From Cetobacterium somerae ATCC BAA-474 (GTDB lineage: Bacteria > Fusobacteriota > Fusobacteriia > Fusobacteriales > Fusobacteriaceae), in NCBI RefSeq assembly GCF_000479045.1, contig NZ_KI518090.1, forward strand, positions 1 through 64,000: a stretch of 64,000 bases of DNA, written 5' to 3'. Shown here piece after piece: positions 1-8,649 of this stretch. The notes under the pieces were generated by a model, which did not search any database, was not told the origin of the DNA, and saw only the letters and a program-made list of their open reading frames with translations. The first letter of the stretch is position 1. The number at the start of each line of letters is the position of its first letter. A program made the translations under genes and the position numbers.

Positions 1-549
1 TTTAAATTGTATATTAATCTCTTTTTGTATAATTACATCAATATAATCAGTATTTTGAATTAAAAAATTTATTAAATTATTAGATAGAGTTTTTGAAAAA
101 TTATCTTTATTAAAACTAGAGCTAAAAAATTTAGATAAATTTTTATCAAACTGAATTTTATCGTCAATTTCTTTAAGAAATTCAGTAGTTTTTTCATTTG
201 AATTATTTGTGTTAGTAAGGGGTGAAGATATCAAGTTATTATTAAAGCTAATTCCATTAAGAGTTAAATTGCTAATAGTAAAGTTATTTTTAGATTTAAA
301 AAATGTTTTGAAATCCATTTTACATTCAACATTTTCAATTGAAATGTTATATTCAATTAAAGATAAATTTTTTAATTCAAAAGAGTTATTAAAAAAACTA
401 AAATTAGCTTTTTTAATAGTTACTTCTTGCTTAAAAGAAGTTGAAAGCTGTTTTGTGATAATATTTTTAAAATATATATTTTTTCCCCAAAAAAGAATAA
501 TTAAAAATATTAAAATACTAGATGTAAAAACTAGCATTTTGTTTTTCAT
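1..549 (-). CDS. AsmA-like inner-membrane-anchored protein, N-terminal part (cut by window edge)
   Basis: The reading frame is open from the ATG at 549 to the first base of the window (183 codons seen), so the C-terminus lies outside. The start is fixed by an AGGAGG site at 553-558. The protein begins with a single hydrophobic segment at about residues 5-22, followed by a polar, Asn/Lys-rich region of short alternating strands. This is the layout of AsmA/TIGR03545-like proteins, which sit in the inner membrane and extend into the periplasm. The family call rests on architecture only, since no diagnostic motif is visible. It follows fabG after a strong intercistronic hairpin and is probably cotranscribed with it. 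Confidence 0.5.
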   Translation of the reverse strand, partial: MKNKMLVFTSSILIFLIILFWGKNIYFKNIITKQLSTSFKQEVTIKKANFSFFNNSFELKNLSLIEYNISIENVECKMDFKTFFKSKNNFTISNLTLNGISFNNNLISSPLTNTNNSNEKTTEFLKEIDDKIQFDKNLSKFFSSSFNKDNFSKTLSNNLINFLIQNTDYIDVIIQKEINIQFK

Positions 550-567
550 AAAATCCTCCTAAAATAT

Positions 568-597
568 TAAAGGCAAGAAATAAATTTCCTGCCTTTA
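568..597 (-). terminator. Hairpin between fabG and the AsmA-like gene
   Basis: A 13-base inverted repeat (568-580 with 585-597) has one position that becomes a G-U wobble in the minus-strand RNA, and a 4-base loop. The tail read on the minus strand is only ATATTTT, and the next gene's ribosome site begins about 10 bases on. It may be a leaky terminator or a processing or stability hairpin. Confidence 0.6.
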
Positions 598-612
598 AAT
601 AATTTGTTTTAA

Positions 613-1338
613 TTATAGTGCTAATCCACCACTAACTTCAATTGTTTGTCCAGTAATGTATGAAGATTCATCACTTGCTAAAAATAATACAGTGTTAGCA
701 ATATCTTCAGGCATTCCTAATTTTCCTAAAGCTGTTCTCTCAAGCATTCCATTGATAACATCTTCTGGTAAAACGTCAGTCATTGGAGTAGAGATAAATC
801 CAGGAGCAACACAGTTAGCTCTAACTTGAGCACCTTTTCTAGCTAATTCTTTAGCCCAAGTTTTAGTCATTGCAATAACTCCACCTTTAGTAGCAGCGTA
901 GTTAGCTTGACCAATGTTTCCGTATAAACCTACAACAGATGAGATAGTAACAATTGATCCTTTTTTATTTTTAGTCATTAAAGGAGCAACAGCTTGAGTC
1001 ATATTGAAAACTCCTTTTAAATTAACATTAATTACAGCATCCCAAGCATCTTCACTCATTCTTACAAATGGTGCATCTTTAGTAATACCTGCATTGTTAA
1101 CAAGAATATCGATTCTACCAAATTCATCTTTTATTTTTTTAACTAATTCTTTAATAGCATCTCTATCAGTTACATTTAAAATTTCATGTCTAACATTAGT
1201 TTGTTCAAAAGTAGCTTCACCCATATCACACGATATAACTAATTCAGCACCTTCAGAAGCTAACTTCTCAACTATAGTTCTTCCAATTCCTCTAGCACTT
1301 CCAGTAACTAAAGCAATTTTTCCTTCTATTCTATTCAT
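613..1338 (-). CDS. fabG: 3-oxoacyl-ACP reductase (SDR family)
   Basis: This is a 241-residue short-chain dehydrogenase, the normal length for FabG. FabG reduces 3-oxoacyl-ACP to 3-hydroxyacyl-ACP with NADPH in fatty-acid elongation. Visible motifs are the nucleotide loop TGSARGIG (12-19), NNAG (81-84), catalytic Ser134, and the YxxxK pair Tyr147/Lys151. The sequence around GQANYAATKGG is typical of FabG. A longer reading frame starts 10 codons upstream, but AGGAGG sits directly before the ATG at 1338, which fixes the start. No other fatty-acid synthesis gene is adjacent, so a role in butanoate or PHB-type 3-oxoacyl-CoA reduction cannot be excluded. Confidence 0.88.
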   Translation of the reverse strand: MNRIEGKIALVTGSARGIGRTIVEKLASEGAELVISCDMGEATFEQTNVRHEILNVTDRDAIKELVKKIKDEFGRIDILVNNAGITKDAPFVRMSEDAWDAVINVNLKGVFNMTQAVAPLMTKNKKGSIVTISSVVGLYGNIGQANYAATKGGVIAMTKTWAKELARKGAQVRANCVAPGFISTPMTDVLPEDVINGMLERTALGKLGMPEDIANTVLFLASDESSYITGQTIEVSGGLAL

Positions 1339-1371
1339 ATAGATCCTCCTATAAAATACATGTGTCATTTA

Positions 1372-1400
1372 ATAGTATAATCATTTTAAAAAAATGTCAA
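1372..1400 (-). promoter_or_regulatory. Sigma70-type promoter for fabG
   Basis: On the minus strand a perfect TTGACA (1395-1400) is followed after 17 bases by TACTAT (1372-1377). It lies 34 bases before the fabG start. Confidence 0.65.
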
Positions 1401-1416
1401 TAATTTCCTTAAAAAA

Positions 1417-3006
1417 TTAGTGAGATGTTCCCATTTTGAATAGAGTTTCATTTAATTTATCAGCTTGTTTTTCTGGAAGTAAAAGAACTAAAACATCACC
1501 AGCAAGAATTTTACTACTTCCTTTAGGAATATACTCAGTTTCTCCTCTTCTGATGGCAACAACAAGAGTATTTTTAGGCCAAGCAACATCTCTTATTAAT
1601 TTTTCATCGAATTCGGATTCTGCAGAAACAGGAATACAAATTAGTGTCTTTTCATGATGCTCATGACGATCTTCTTCGAAGTCATCCTCAATTTTTTTCT
1701 TAGGCATTCTTTCGTATAAAATTTCATAAATAGGCTCTAATTTTAGAATATCTGTAATATAGTATGCTACTATAGAAACTGTTGCAATCGCTAAAAGATG
1801 ATCAAAGCTACCAGTCATTTCTAAAATTAGAATAACTCCAGTTATAGGAGCTCTAACAACGGCAACAAAAAATCCAGCCATTCCTAAAATCATATAGTGA
1901 ATGACAAAATCACTATGAAGATTAAAAGTTGTTATAAGTGTAAGTGCATAAATTTTTCCAAGAATAGCACCTAAAACAAGCATTGGTAAGAATATACCAC
2001 CTTGAAATCCCGTTGCATATGATATTGTTGTAAACAATAGCTTAACAATAAAAACTAATAAAAGAAATAGTATTGTTTGATTAAGATGAGGCAACTCTTC
2101 AACTAAGTGATGTCCACCACCTGTTATATCAGGCATAACAAAACATATAATAAACGATAATGTCATAACAGATGATATTTTTACGGCTCTAGGAAGTTTA
2201 ATTCCTTTAAAAATATCTTGTGTTTTAATTAGTGAAACTGTAAAAAGCTTTCCAAAAAATGCAATGACAATTCCAAAAACTATAAAAAATAAAAATTGAA
2301 AATACGGATTAACATCTGTAGGATACTTAATATTTAAATTAAAAGATGGATCCATTCCAAAAATTCTTCTAGCTACGAAATTAGAGCAAATACTAGCTAA
2401 GAATGTGCAGATAATAAGTTTAGAAGAAAAGAAACGATGAAGCTCCTCCATGCTAAATATAACTCCAGCTAATGGTGCACCAAAGGCTCCGGCTAAACCA
2501 GCACTTGAACCAGCTGTTACAAGATACTTTTCATCAGTATAATTTCTTTTAAAAATTTTAGTAAAGCCATATCCAATATATGATCCTAATTGTACTGAAG
2601 GACCCTCTCTACCTAAAGATAAACCAGCTCCAATACCAAGTAAACCACCAAAGAATTTGACTAAAAGTTCTTTTACCCAAAAGATATAATCTAGTTTTCT
2701 TAAAATTAAAGCTTTAACTTGTGGAATACCACTTCCACCTGTTGTAGGAAATTTTCTAGATAAATAATCTACAAAAAGACCTATAACGATAAAAATTCCC
2801 CATATTAAAAGAAGTTTAGAGGGATTTGTAAGAAGTTCCCTACTAATATAGTGTTCTCTAAGATTACCAGCAATTCCTAAACCATATCTGTAAATAGATA
2901 CGATAACTCCAGTAATAACACCTACAAGAAGAGAGAGTCCATACAGACCTCTATTTCCTTTTTGGAGAAGTTCAACATGATTTTTGATTTCTCTTTTTCT
3001 GCTCAT
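1417..3006 (-). CDS. ClC-type chloride channel/antiporter with C-terminal RCK (TrkA-C) domain
   Basis: This 529-residue membrane protein moves chloride across the inner membrane. The three anion-pathway signatures are present: GSGIP (91-95), GREGP (132-136, with gating Glu134) and GGIFLP (336-341). A Glu-Glu pair at 187-188 matches the internal proton glutamate of E. coli ClcA, so an H+/Cl- antiporter is more likely than a passive channel (inference from family knowledge). Residues from about 440 form a soluble TrkA-C-like domain that may bind a ligand, following an acidic, His-rich linker (about 431-440). The start is supported by AGGAG before the ATG. It is transcribed divergently from dapF. 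Confidence 0.9.
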   Translation of the reverse strand: MSRKREIKNHVELLQKGNRGLYGLSLLVGVITGVIVSIYRYGLGIAGNLREHYISRELLTNPSKLLLIWGIFIVIGLFVDYLSRKFPTTGGSGIPQVKALILRKLDYIFWVKELLVKFFGGLLGIGAGLSLGREGPSVQLGSYIGYGFTKIFKRNYTDEKYLVTAGSSAGLAGAFGAPLAGVIFSMEELHRFFSSKLIICTFLASICSNFVARRIFGMDPSFNLNIKYPTDVNPYFQFLFFIVFGIVIAFFGKLFTVSLIKTQDIFKGIKLPRAVKISSVMTLSFIICFVMPDITGGGHHLVEELPHLNQTILFLLLVFIVKLLFTTISYATGFQGGIFLPMLVLGAILGKIYALTLITTFNLHSDFVIHYMILGMAGFFVAVVRAPITGVILILEMTGSFDHLLAIATVSIVAYYITDILKLEPIYEILYERMPKKKIEDDFEEDRHEHHEKTLICIPVSAESEFDEKLIRDVAWPKNTLVVAIRRGETEYIPKGSSKILAGDVLVLLLPEKQADKLNETLFKMGTSH

Positions 3007-3026
3007 AAAAATCTCCTTGATGACAT

Positions 3027-3054
3027 ATTGTACTACTTGGGAATATTAACACAA
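3027..3054 (-). promoter_or_regulatory. Possible promoter for the ClC gene
   Basis: On the minus strand TTGTGT (3049-3054) is followed after 16 bases by TACAAT (3027-3032), just upstream of the ClC ribosome site. Confidence 0.4.
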
Positions 3055-3102
3055 AACCTATGAAAAGTAAAGTAGAATCAAACAAAAGTGAAGGGGGTTG
3101 CG

Positions 3103-3131
3103 TTAAATGAAAGGATAGGGTAGAATATAAT
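3103..3131 (+). promoter_or_regulatory. Possible promoter for dapF
   Basis: A perfect TATAAT at 3126-3131 has only a weak -35 (TTAAAT, 3103-3108) at 17 bases. The position, about 30 bases before the start, is right. Confidence 0.4.
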
Positions 3132-3164
3132 GTAATAGAAAGTTATACTAATGAGGTGATTAAT

Positions 3165-3998
3165 TTGAAATTTAATAAAATGCAAGGAGCTGGTAATGAT
3201 TTTTTACTTTTTAATGGAGTAAAAAATAAATATGAAAATTATTCAAAGATGGCCAAAAAACTTTGTGATAGACGTTATGGAGTTGGAGGAGATGGTATAA
3301 TGATTGCGGAGGAGAGTCAAAAAGCTGATATAAAAATGGTTTATTATAATTCAGATGGCTCAAAAGGTGAGATGTGTGGAAACGGAATTAGATGTTTCTC
3401 AAAATTTATTTATGAAGAGGAAATCATAAAAAAAAGCGAAATAACAATAGAGACAGGTGATGGAATAAAAACAGCTTATTTAACTATAGATGATAAAAAT
3501 AAAGTGCAATCAATAATGATATCTATGGGTAAAGCAAGATTAAATTCTAAAGAGATTCCAGTATTAATAGAAAAAAATAAAGTTATAAATGAAAAAATAA
3601 GTATTGATGGTGAAGATATAATTTTTTCAGCTGTATTAATTGGAGTTCCACATGCAGTAATAATAAGAGAAGATTTGGAGAGTATTGATGTAAATACTTT
3701 GGGAGCAAAGATTGAAAAAGATAAATTATTTCCTAAAAATATAAATGTAAATTTTATTCAAATTTTAGATAAATGTAGAATAAAAATAAAAACATGGGAA
3801 AGAGGAGCTGGAAGAACACTAGCTTGTGGAACAGGATCATGTTCAGGAGTTTATATTTCTAATTTATTAGGATTAGTCGAAGATGAAGTAGTTGTAGAAA
3901 CAGAGGGTGGAGTATTAAAAATTAAATTACAAGGGGATGAGGTATTTATGATAGGAACAGCAGAAACCACATTTAAAGGAGAGATAGTATGGGAATAG
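3165..3998 (+). CDS. dapF: Diaminopimelate epimerase
   Basis: DapF converts LL- to meso-diaminopimelate for lysine and peptidoglycan synthesis in the cytoplasm. Both catalytic cysteines are visible in their family contexts: Cys71 in GEMCGNGIRC and Cys221 in ACGTGSC. The N-terminal KMQGAGNDF is also characteristic. I place the start at the TTG at 3165 (277 residues) because GAGGTGA at 3154-3160 sits 5 bases before it. A GTG at 3156 would add three residues but overlaps this ribosome site. The 3' end overlaps the next gene by 10 bases, so the two are probably translationally coupled. Confidence 0.93.
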   Translation: MKFNKMQGAGNDFLLFNGVKNKYENYSKMAKKLCDRRYGVGGDGIMIAEESQKADIKMVYYNSDGSKGEMCGNGIRCFSKFIYEEEIIKKSEITIETGDGIKTAYLTIDDKNKVQSIMISMGKARLNSKEIPVLIEKNKVINEKISIDGEDIIFSAVLIGVPHAVIIREDLESIDVNTLGAKIEKDKLFPKNINVNFIQILDKCRIKIKTWERGAGRTLACGTGSCSGVYISNLLGLVEDEVVVETEGGVLKIKLQGDEVFMIGTAETTFKGEIVWE

Positions 3999-5299
3999 CA
4001 GAAAAATTAATGTTTATTCTTTTTTTAATTTTGATAAGTGCATTTTTCTCTATGGCAGAGATATCTTTGGCAGGAGCAAGAAAAATTAAATTACAATTAT
4101 TAGTGGATGAAGGTAATGAAAATGCAAAAAAAGTTATTGATCTTCAAAGTAATCCAGGAAACTTTTTTACAACTGTACAAATAGGATTAAATATAGTAGC
4201 TATATTAGCTGGTATAATTGGAGATGGAATATTATCACCAATAATAAATAAATATATAGGAAATCCAACAATAGCATTTTTGATATCATTTATATTTGTA
4301 ACAGGTTGTTTTATAGAATTTGCAGATTTAATACCAAAAAGATTGGCAATGGTTTATCCAGAAAAAATAGCACTTACTTTAGTAAATCCAATGACTTTAA
4401 CAATAAAGATTTTAACACCAATTGTATTTATATTTAGTGGTGTGGCTAATTTAGTTTTTAAAGTGTTTAATACACCAAACTCAAGAGATGAACTAATAAC
4501 TCATGATGATATTTTTGCGTTAGTAGATGCGGGAGCAGAAGCAGGAGTAGTGCATACAAAAGAGCACCATCTAATTGAAAATGTATTTGAACTTGAGCAA
4601 AGATGGGTATCATCAGCAATGACAACGAGAGATGAAATAGTATATTTTACTTTAGAAGAGACAGAAGAAAGTATAAAACAAAAAATAGCAGAGTACCCAC
4701 ATTCTAAATTCTTAGTTTGTGAGAGTGATATAGATTCTATATATGGATATGTTGGTTCAAAAGATATCTTACCTAGAATTTTAAAAGGAGAATCTAGTGG
4801 ACTTCAAAATATAAAAGAGATAACAAATAGAAATATTTTGATTATTCCTAATACACTTACTCTTTCAGAGATGCTAGATAGATTTAATGAAGCTAGAGAG
4901 GACTTTGCTGTAATATTAAATGAGTATGCTCATGTTGTAGGAGTTATAACTTTAAATGATGTTGTTTCGACTTTAATGGGAGACGTAGTTTACCCAATGC
5001 AAGAGGAATATATAATAAAAAGAGGAGATGGCTCTTGGCTAATAGATGGGGTTACAGCTACTGAGGATGTAAAAAAAGTTCTAGAAATAGAAGCGTTTCC
5101 AGAAGAGGATAGCTATGAAACAATAGCTGGCTTTATGATGTATATGTTGAAAAGTATACCTAAAAAAGGTGCCCACATAGAGTTTGATGGTTATAGTTTT
5201 GAAGTGGTAGATGTAGATAACTTTAAAATAGACCAACTTTTAGTTATAAAAGAGGAAAAGAAATCAGAGGATGATTTAGAAAATAATGAGAATGAATAA
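3989..5299 (+). CDS. CNNM/CorC-type (HlyC/CorC) membrane transporter
   Basis: This 436-residue protein has an N-terminal DUF21/CNNM transmembrane domain (about residues 5-160, four hydrophobic segments), a CBS-pair region (about 185-330) and a C-terminal CorC_HlyC domain (about 345-420). The family is linked to Mg2+/Co2+ export or tolerance, and the old name hemolysin is misleading. The early sequence SAFFSMAEISL is typical of the DUF21 domain. It overlaps dapF and ends at a strong bidirectional terminator. A second, differently diverged copy of the family lies at 55853-57112. Confidence 0.85.
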   Translation: MGIAEKLMFILFLILISAFFSMAEISLAGARKIKLQLLVDEGNENAKKVIDLQSNPGNFFTTVQIGLNIVAILAGIIGDGILSPIINKYIGNPTIAFLISFIFVTGCFIEFADLIPKRLAMVYPEKIALTLVNPMTLTIKILTPIVFIFSGVANLVFKVFNTPNSRDELITHDDIFALVDAGAEAGVVHTKEHHLIENVFELEQRWVSSAMTTRDEIVYFTLEETEESIKQKIAEYPHSKFLVCESDIDSIYGYVGSKDILPRILKGESSGLQNIKEITNRNILIIPNTLTLSEMLDRFNEAREDFAVILNEYAHVVGVITLNDVVSTLMGDVVYPMQEEYIIKRGDGSWLIDGVTATEDVKKVLEIEAFPEEDSYETIAGFMMYMLKSIPKKGAHIEFDGYSFEVVDVDNFKIDQLLVIKEEKKSEDDLENNENE

Positions 5300-5329
5300 A
5301 AAAAGGTAGCTTTGTAGGCTACCTTTTTT
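5300..5329. terminator. Bidirectional terminator between the CNNM gene and malic enzyme
   Basis: GGTAGC (5305-5310) pairs with GCTACC (5318-5323), flanked by an A-run on the left and a T-run on the right. It can serve both convergent genes. Confidence 0.9.
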
Positions 5330-5330
5330 A

Positions 5331-6506
5331 CTATCTTGTTATATTTTGTTCTTTAGCAATTCTTTTAACCTCTTCAGCAACAACAGTAGCTACTCTTGGA
5401 TCAAAAGCATTTGGGATAACATATTCTGGTGTTATTTCATCGTCCTGAATTAATTTAGCAATTCCAACAGCTGCAGCAATTTTCATCTCTTCAGTTATTT
5501 TTTTAGCTTTAGCATCAAGAGCTCCTCTAAATATTCCTGGGAAAGCTAAAACATTATTAACTTGATTAGGGTAGTCAGATCTACCAGTACCTACAATTTT
5601 TGCTCCTCCTGCAATAGCATCTTCAGGCATAATTTCAGGATTAGGGTTAGCCATAGCAAAAACAATAGCATCTTTATTCATAGTTTTAACCATATCAACT
5701 GATAAAATATTAGCAGCAGAAACTCCTATGAAAACATCTCTTCCAATAACAGCTTCTTTAAGTCCACCTTTAATATTTTCAGGATTTGTAATATCAGCTA
5801 TTTCTGATTTTAAGAAATTGTAGTTAGCTTTATCGTCTCTGTTTATAATACCATCAATATCATTAACAACAATGTCTTTTGCACCCATTTTAATAAGAAG
5901 TTTGATAATTGAACTACCAGCAGCACCTGCTCCACTAACAACAAATTTAGCAGATTCAAAAGATTTATTAACTAATTTAAATGAGTTGATAAGAGCAGCT
6001 ACAACAACAATAGCTGTTCCATGTTGATCATCATGGAAAACAGGAATATCAAGTTCATTTTTTAATCTTGTTTCAATTTCGACACATCTAGGAGCAGAAA
6101 TATCTTCTAAATTTATACCCCCAAATCCAGGTGCGATTAATTTAACAGCTTTAATAATCTCTTCAGTATCTTGTGTATCTAAGCAGATAGGAAAAGCGTC
6201 AACATCTGCAAATTGTTTAAAAAGAATAGCTTTTCCTTCCATAACAGGGAGAGCAGCTTCAGGACCAATGTTTCCTAAACCTAGTACAGCAGAACCGTCA
6301 GTAACAACAGCAACCATATTTCCTTTAGATGTGTATTTATATACATTTTCAACATTTTCTTTTATTGCTAAACAAGGAGCAGCAACTCCAGGAGAATAAG
6401 CTAAACTTAGTTCCTCTTTATTTGTAACAGCAACTTTTGACACAACTTCAATTTTTCCTGAATGAGTCTCGTGTAGCTTTAAAGATTTTTCAAAAACTGT
6501 AGACAT
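5331..6506 (-). CDS. NAD(P)-dependent malic enzyme (oxaloacetate-decarboxylating)
   Basis: This 391-residue short-type malic enzyme oxidatively decarboxylates malate to pyruvate in the cytoplasm. The family signatures are visible: SLAYSPGVAAPC near residue 35, VTDGSAVLGLGNIGP near 70, the conserved HDDQHGTA around residue 160, and the Rossmann loop GAGAAGSS near 193. It has no phosphotransacetylase extension, unlike long MaeB. It is the last gene of an operon with the two fumarase subunits, 24 bases downstream of the beta subunit. This suggests a fumarate-malate-pyruvate route, with the direction depending on redox state. Confidence 0.92.
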   Translation of the reverse strand: MSTVFEKSLKLHETHSGKIEVVSKVAVTNKEELSLAYSPGVAAPCLAIKENVENVYKYTSKGNMVAVVTDGSAVLGLGNIGPEAALPVMEGKAILFKQFADVDAFPICLDTQDTEEIIKAVKLIAPGFGGINLEDISAPRCVEIETRLKNELDIPVFHDDQHGTAIVVVAALINSFKLVNKSFESAKFVVSGAGAAGSSIIKLLIKMGAKDIVVNDIDGIINRDDKANYNFLKSEIADITNPENIKGGLKEAVIGRDVFIGVSAANILSVDMVKTMNKDAIVFAMANPNPEIMPEDAIAGGAKIVGTGRSDYPNQVNNVLAFPGIFRGALDAKAKKITEEMKIAAAVGIAKLIQDDEITPEYVIPNAFDPRVATVVAEEVKRIAKEQNITR

Positions 6507-6530
6507 AATATATTACCCCTTTAATTAAAT

Positions 6531-7073
6531 TTATTTTGAGCTATTTCTAGCTATTTCATATAGGTCATTTCCTTCGCAATCATTTATAACGATTGCTGGG
6601 AAGTCAACAACTTCAAGTCTTCTAATTGCTTCAGCACCTAAATCCTCATAAGCAATGATTTCACTACTTTTTACAGACTTAGCAATTAATGCAGCGGCTC
6701 CACCAACAGCTGCAAAATATATAGCTCCATTTTTAACAATAGAATCTTTAACTTTTTGATCTCTTGCACCTTTTCCAATCATTCCTTTTAAACCTTGATC
6801 TAAAATAGCAGAAGAGTATGAATCCATTCTATAACTAGTAGTAGGTCCACAGCTTCCAATAGGTTGCCCAGGTTTAGCAGGAGTAGGTCCAGCATAATAG
6901 ATAATTTGTCCTTTTACATCAAAAGGTAGTTCTTTACCTTCTTCTAAAAGTTTAACTAATCTAGCATGTGCAGCATCTCTAGCAGTATAAATAACACCAG
7001 TTATAGAAACAGCATCACCAGATTTTAATTTTTTTATATCTTCATCTCTTAACGGAGTAGTTAATTTTATCAT
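6531..7073 (-). CDS. Class I fumarate hydratase, beta subunit (C-terminal half)
   Basis: This 180-residue subunit corresponds to the C-terminal domain of iron-sulfur class I fumarases and to TtdB. With the alpha subunit it hydrates fumarate to L-malate. Visible family features are GPTPAKPGQPIGSCGPTTS (about 65-83) and the conserved MIGKG (98-102). Its ATG overlaps the TGA of the alpha subunit in an ATGA arrangement, a sign of tight translational coupling. L-tartrate dehydratase is the main alternative, but the partner malic enzyme favours fumarase. Confidence 0.88.
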   Translation of the reverse strand: MIKLTTPLRDEDIKKLKSGDAVSITGVIYTARDAAHARLVKLLEEGKELPFDVKGQIIYYAGPTPAKPGQPIGSCGPTTSYRMDSYSSAILDQGLKGMIGKGARDQKVKDSIVKNGAIYFAAVGGAAALIAKSVKSSEIIAYEDLGAEAIRRLEVVDFPAIVINDCEGNDLYEIARNSSK

Positions 7074-7912
7074 AATGTTACCTCCTTGTGTCTAGCAGCA
7101 TGGCAATTTAAGTTAACAGCAACTGGTAAAGATGCAAAGTGACATGCTTGAGTTTCAACTTTAACAGCAAGAGCAGTAGTTTTTCCACCAAGACCTTGAG
7201 GACCAACATTAGTATCATTTATTAATTTTAAAAGTTCAGCTTCTAACGCTGCAGCAATTGGATCAGGATTAACATCTTCAATTTCTCTTAGAAGAGCTTC
7301 TTTAGCTAACTCAGCACATCTTTCGAAGTTTCCACCAATTCCAACACCAACAACGATAGGAGGACAAGGGTTTCCACCGGCGTTTTTAATACTATCTACA
7401 ACAAACTTTTTAATACCCTCTACTCCATCAGCAGGTTTGAACATTTTTAATGTACTCATATTTTCAGACCCACCACCTTTAGGAGCTACAATAATTTTAA
7501 CTTTATCAGAACCAGGTACAAGTTTAGTGTGGATAACAGCAGGAGTATTATCCTGTGTATTAACTCTATCTAGAGGATGTCTAATAACAGATTTTCTTAA
7601 ATATCCATCTTTATATCCTTTGGCAACTCCAGCATTAACAGCAGAGTAAATATCTCCATTGATTTTAACTTCAGTTCCAATTTCTAAGAAAACAACAACA
7701 AGACCAGTATCTTGACACATAGGAACATTATCCTTTGCAGCAATCTCGTCATTCTCAATAATTTGACTTAAAATAACCTTCCCCAACTCACTAGTTTCTG
7801 TTTTTTGGCATTCTTTAATTTTGTTTAAAACGTCACTGCCAATAAAGTAGTTAGCTTCAATACAAAGTCTAGCAACTTCATTAGTAACTAAATCTAAATC
7901 TAGTACTTTCAT
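7070..7912 (-). CDS. Class I fumarate hydratase, alpha subunit (N-terminal half, [4Fe-4S])
   Basis: This 280-residue subunit carries the [4Fe-4S] cluster that activates the substrate. The three expected ligands are visible: Cys66 in MCQDTG, Cys183 in [14 protein letters not shown], and Cys270 in [10 protein letters not shown]. Oxygen-sensitive two-subunit fumarases of this kind are common in anaerobes. It is the first gene of the alpha-beta-malic enzyme operon and starts with a clear AGGAGG site. The leader between crr and this gene has two alternative hairpins (see findings). Confidence 0.9.
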   Translation of the reverse strand: MKVLDLDLVTNEVARLCIEANYFIGSDVLNKIKECQKTETSELGKVILSQIIENDEIAAKDNVPMCQDTGLVVVFLEIGTEVKINGDIYSAVNAGVAKGYKDGYLRKSVIRHPLDRVNTQDNTPAVIHTKLVPGSDKVKIIVAPKGGGSENMSTLKMFKPADGVEGIKKFVVDSIKNAGGNPCPPIVVGVGIGGNFERCAELAKEALLREIEDVNPDPIAAALEAELLKLINDTNVGPQGLGGKTTALAVKVETQACHFASLPVAVNLNCHAARHKEVTL

Positions 7913-7954
7913 TTTTCCTCCTTAAATTTCCGTGTATGCTTTTTTATTAATAAA

Positions 7955-7972
7955 GAAAGGTACCATCCTTTC
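7955..7972 (-). terminator. Hairpin between crr and the fumarase operon
   Basis: GAAAGG (7955-7960) pairs with CCTTTC (7967-7972) around a 6-base loop. On the minus strand it is followed by TTTATT, a poor U-tract. It may be a weak terminator for crr or part of a fumarase leader switch, because its CCTTTC arm (read on the minus strand) can instead pair with an upstream segment at 7987-7994. Confidence 0.4.
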
Positions 7973-8003
7973 CTAAATAGTAAAGAGGCACCTTCTTAAA
8001 AAA

Positions 8004-8501
8004 CTACTTTTTGATTTTAACTCTCATTAAAAGGTCTCCTATTTTAACATCTCCAGAAGCAACTACTTCAAGTGCTTCAACTTGGTCCATGTTTGCAATA
8101 ATAACAGGAGTCTTTGTTGATTTAGCATGTTCTTTAATGTAAGCTAAATCATATTTAATAAGCTCATCTTTAACCTCTACAGTTGATCCAGGTTCAGCAA
8201 TTCTAGTGAATCCTTCTCCATTTAATTTTACTGTGTCAATTCCAAAGTGAACTATTAACTCAAGTCCGTTAGGAACTTCAAAACTAACAGCGTGGTTAGT
8301 AGCGAAAATATCAATTTCACCAGCAACAGGTGAGCAGATTGCTCCCTCAGTAGGATCAATTCCACATCCATCCCCAATCATTTTTTGAGAAAAAGCGTCA
8401 TCTGGTATTTCGCTTAAAGGAATAACTTTTCCGTTTAATGGTGAATAGATATTAAACCATTCATCCTCTTTTTTCTTTTTAAAGAAATCAAATAATCCCA
8501 T
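8004..8501 (-). CDS. crr: PTS glucose-type IIA component
   Basis: This 165-residue soluble EIIA(Glc) protein carries a phosphoryl group from HPr to a sugar permease and may act in regulation. Both active-site histidines are recognisable: His70 in TNHAVSF and the phosphorylated His85 in VHFGIDTVKLNGEGF. The start at 8501 is preceded by AAGGAG at 8 bases; an in-frame ATG six codons upstream overlaps that ribosome site and is unlikely. No IIB/IIC, HPr or EI gene lies nearby, so it must serve permeases encoded elsewhere. Confidence 0.92.
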   Translation of the reverse strand: MGLFDFFKKKKEDEWFNIYSPLNGKVIPLSEIPDDAFSQKMIGDGCGIDPTEGAICSPVAGEIDIFATNHAVSFEVPNGLELIVHFGIDTVKLNGEGFTRIAEPGSTVEVKDELIKYDLAYIKEHAKSTKTPVIIANMDQVEALEVVASGDVKIGDLLMRVKIKK

Positions 8502-8542
8502 AGTCAAATCTCCTTTCAAATAAAATGCGAAATATATGTAAT

Positions 8543-8571
8543 ATTATTTCACATTTAGTTCATTAAATCAA
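8543..8571 (-). promoter_or_regulatory. Possible promoter for crr
   Basis: On the minus strand TTGATT (8566-8571) is followed after 17 bases by AATAAT (8543-8548). The downstream leader contains an imperfect palindrome, GAAATA-N10-TATTTC, that could be an operator. Confidence 0.4.
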
Positions 8572-8649
8572 TAATATTTTTAAAAAAAAGCATACAAAGA
8601 ATAAAAGAAAAATCTATGTACTATAAATAAATTATATCATAAGATTTAT

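Noticed and set aside
209-562. Open frame of 117 codons on the plus strand
   Set aside because: It lies antisense to the AsmA-like gene, which has a ribosome site and membrane anchor; the plus-strand frame has no ribosome site and a low-complexity product.
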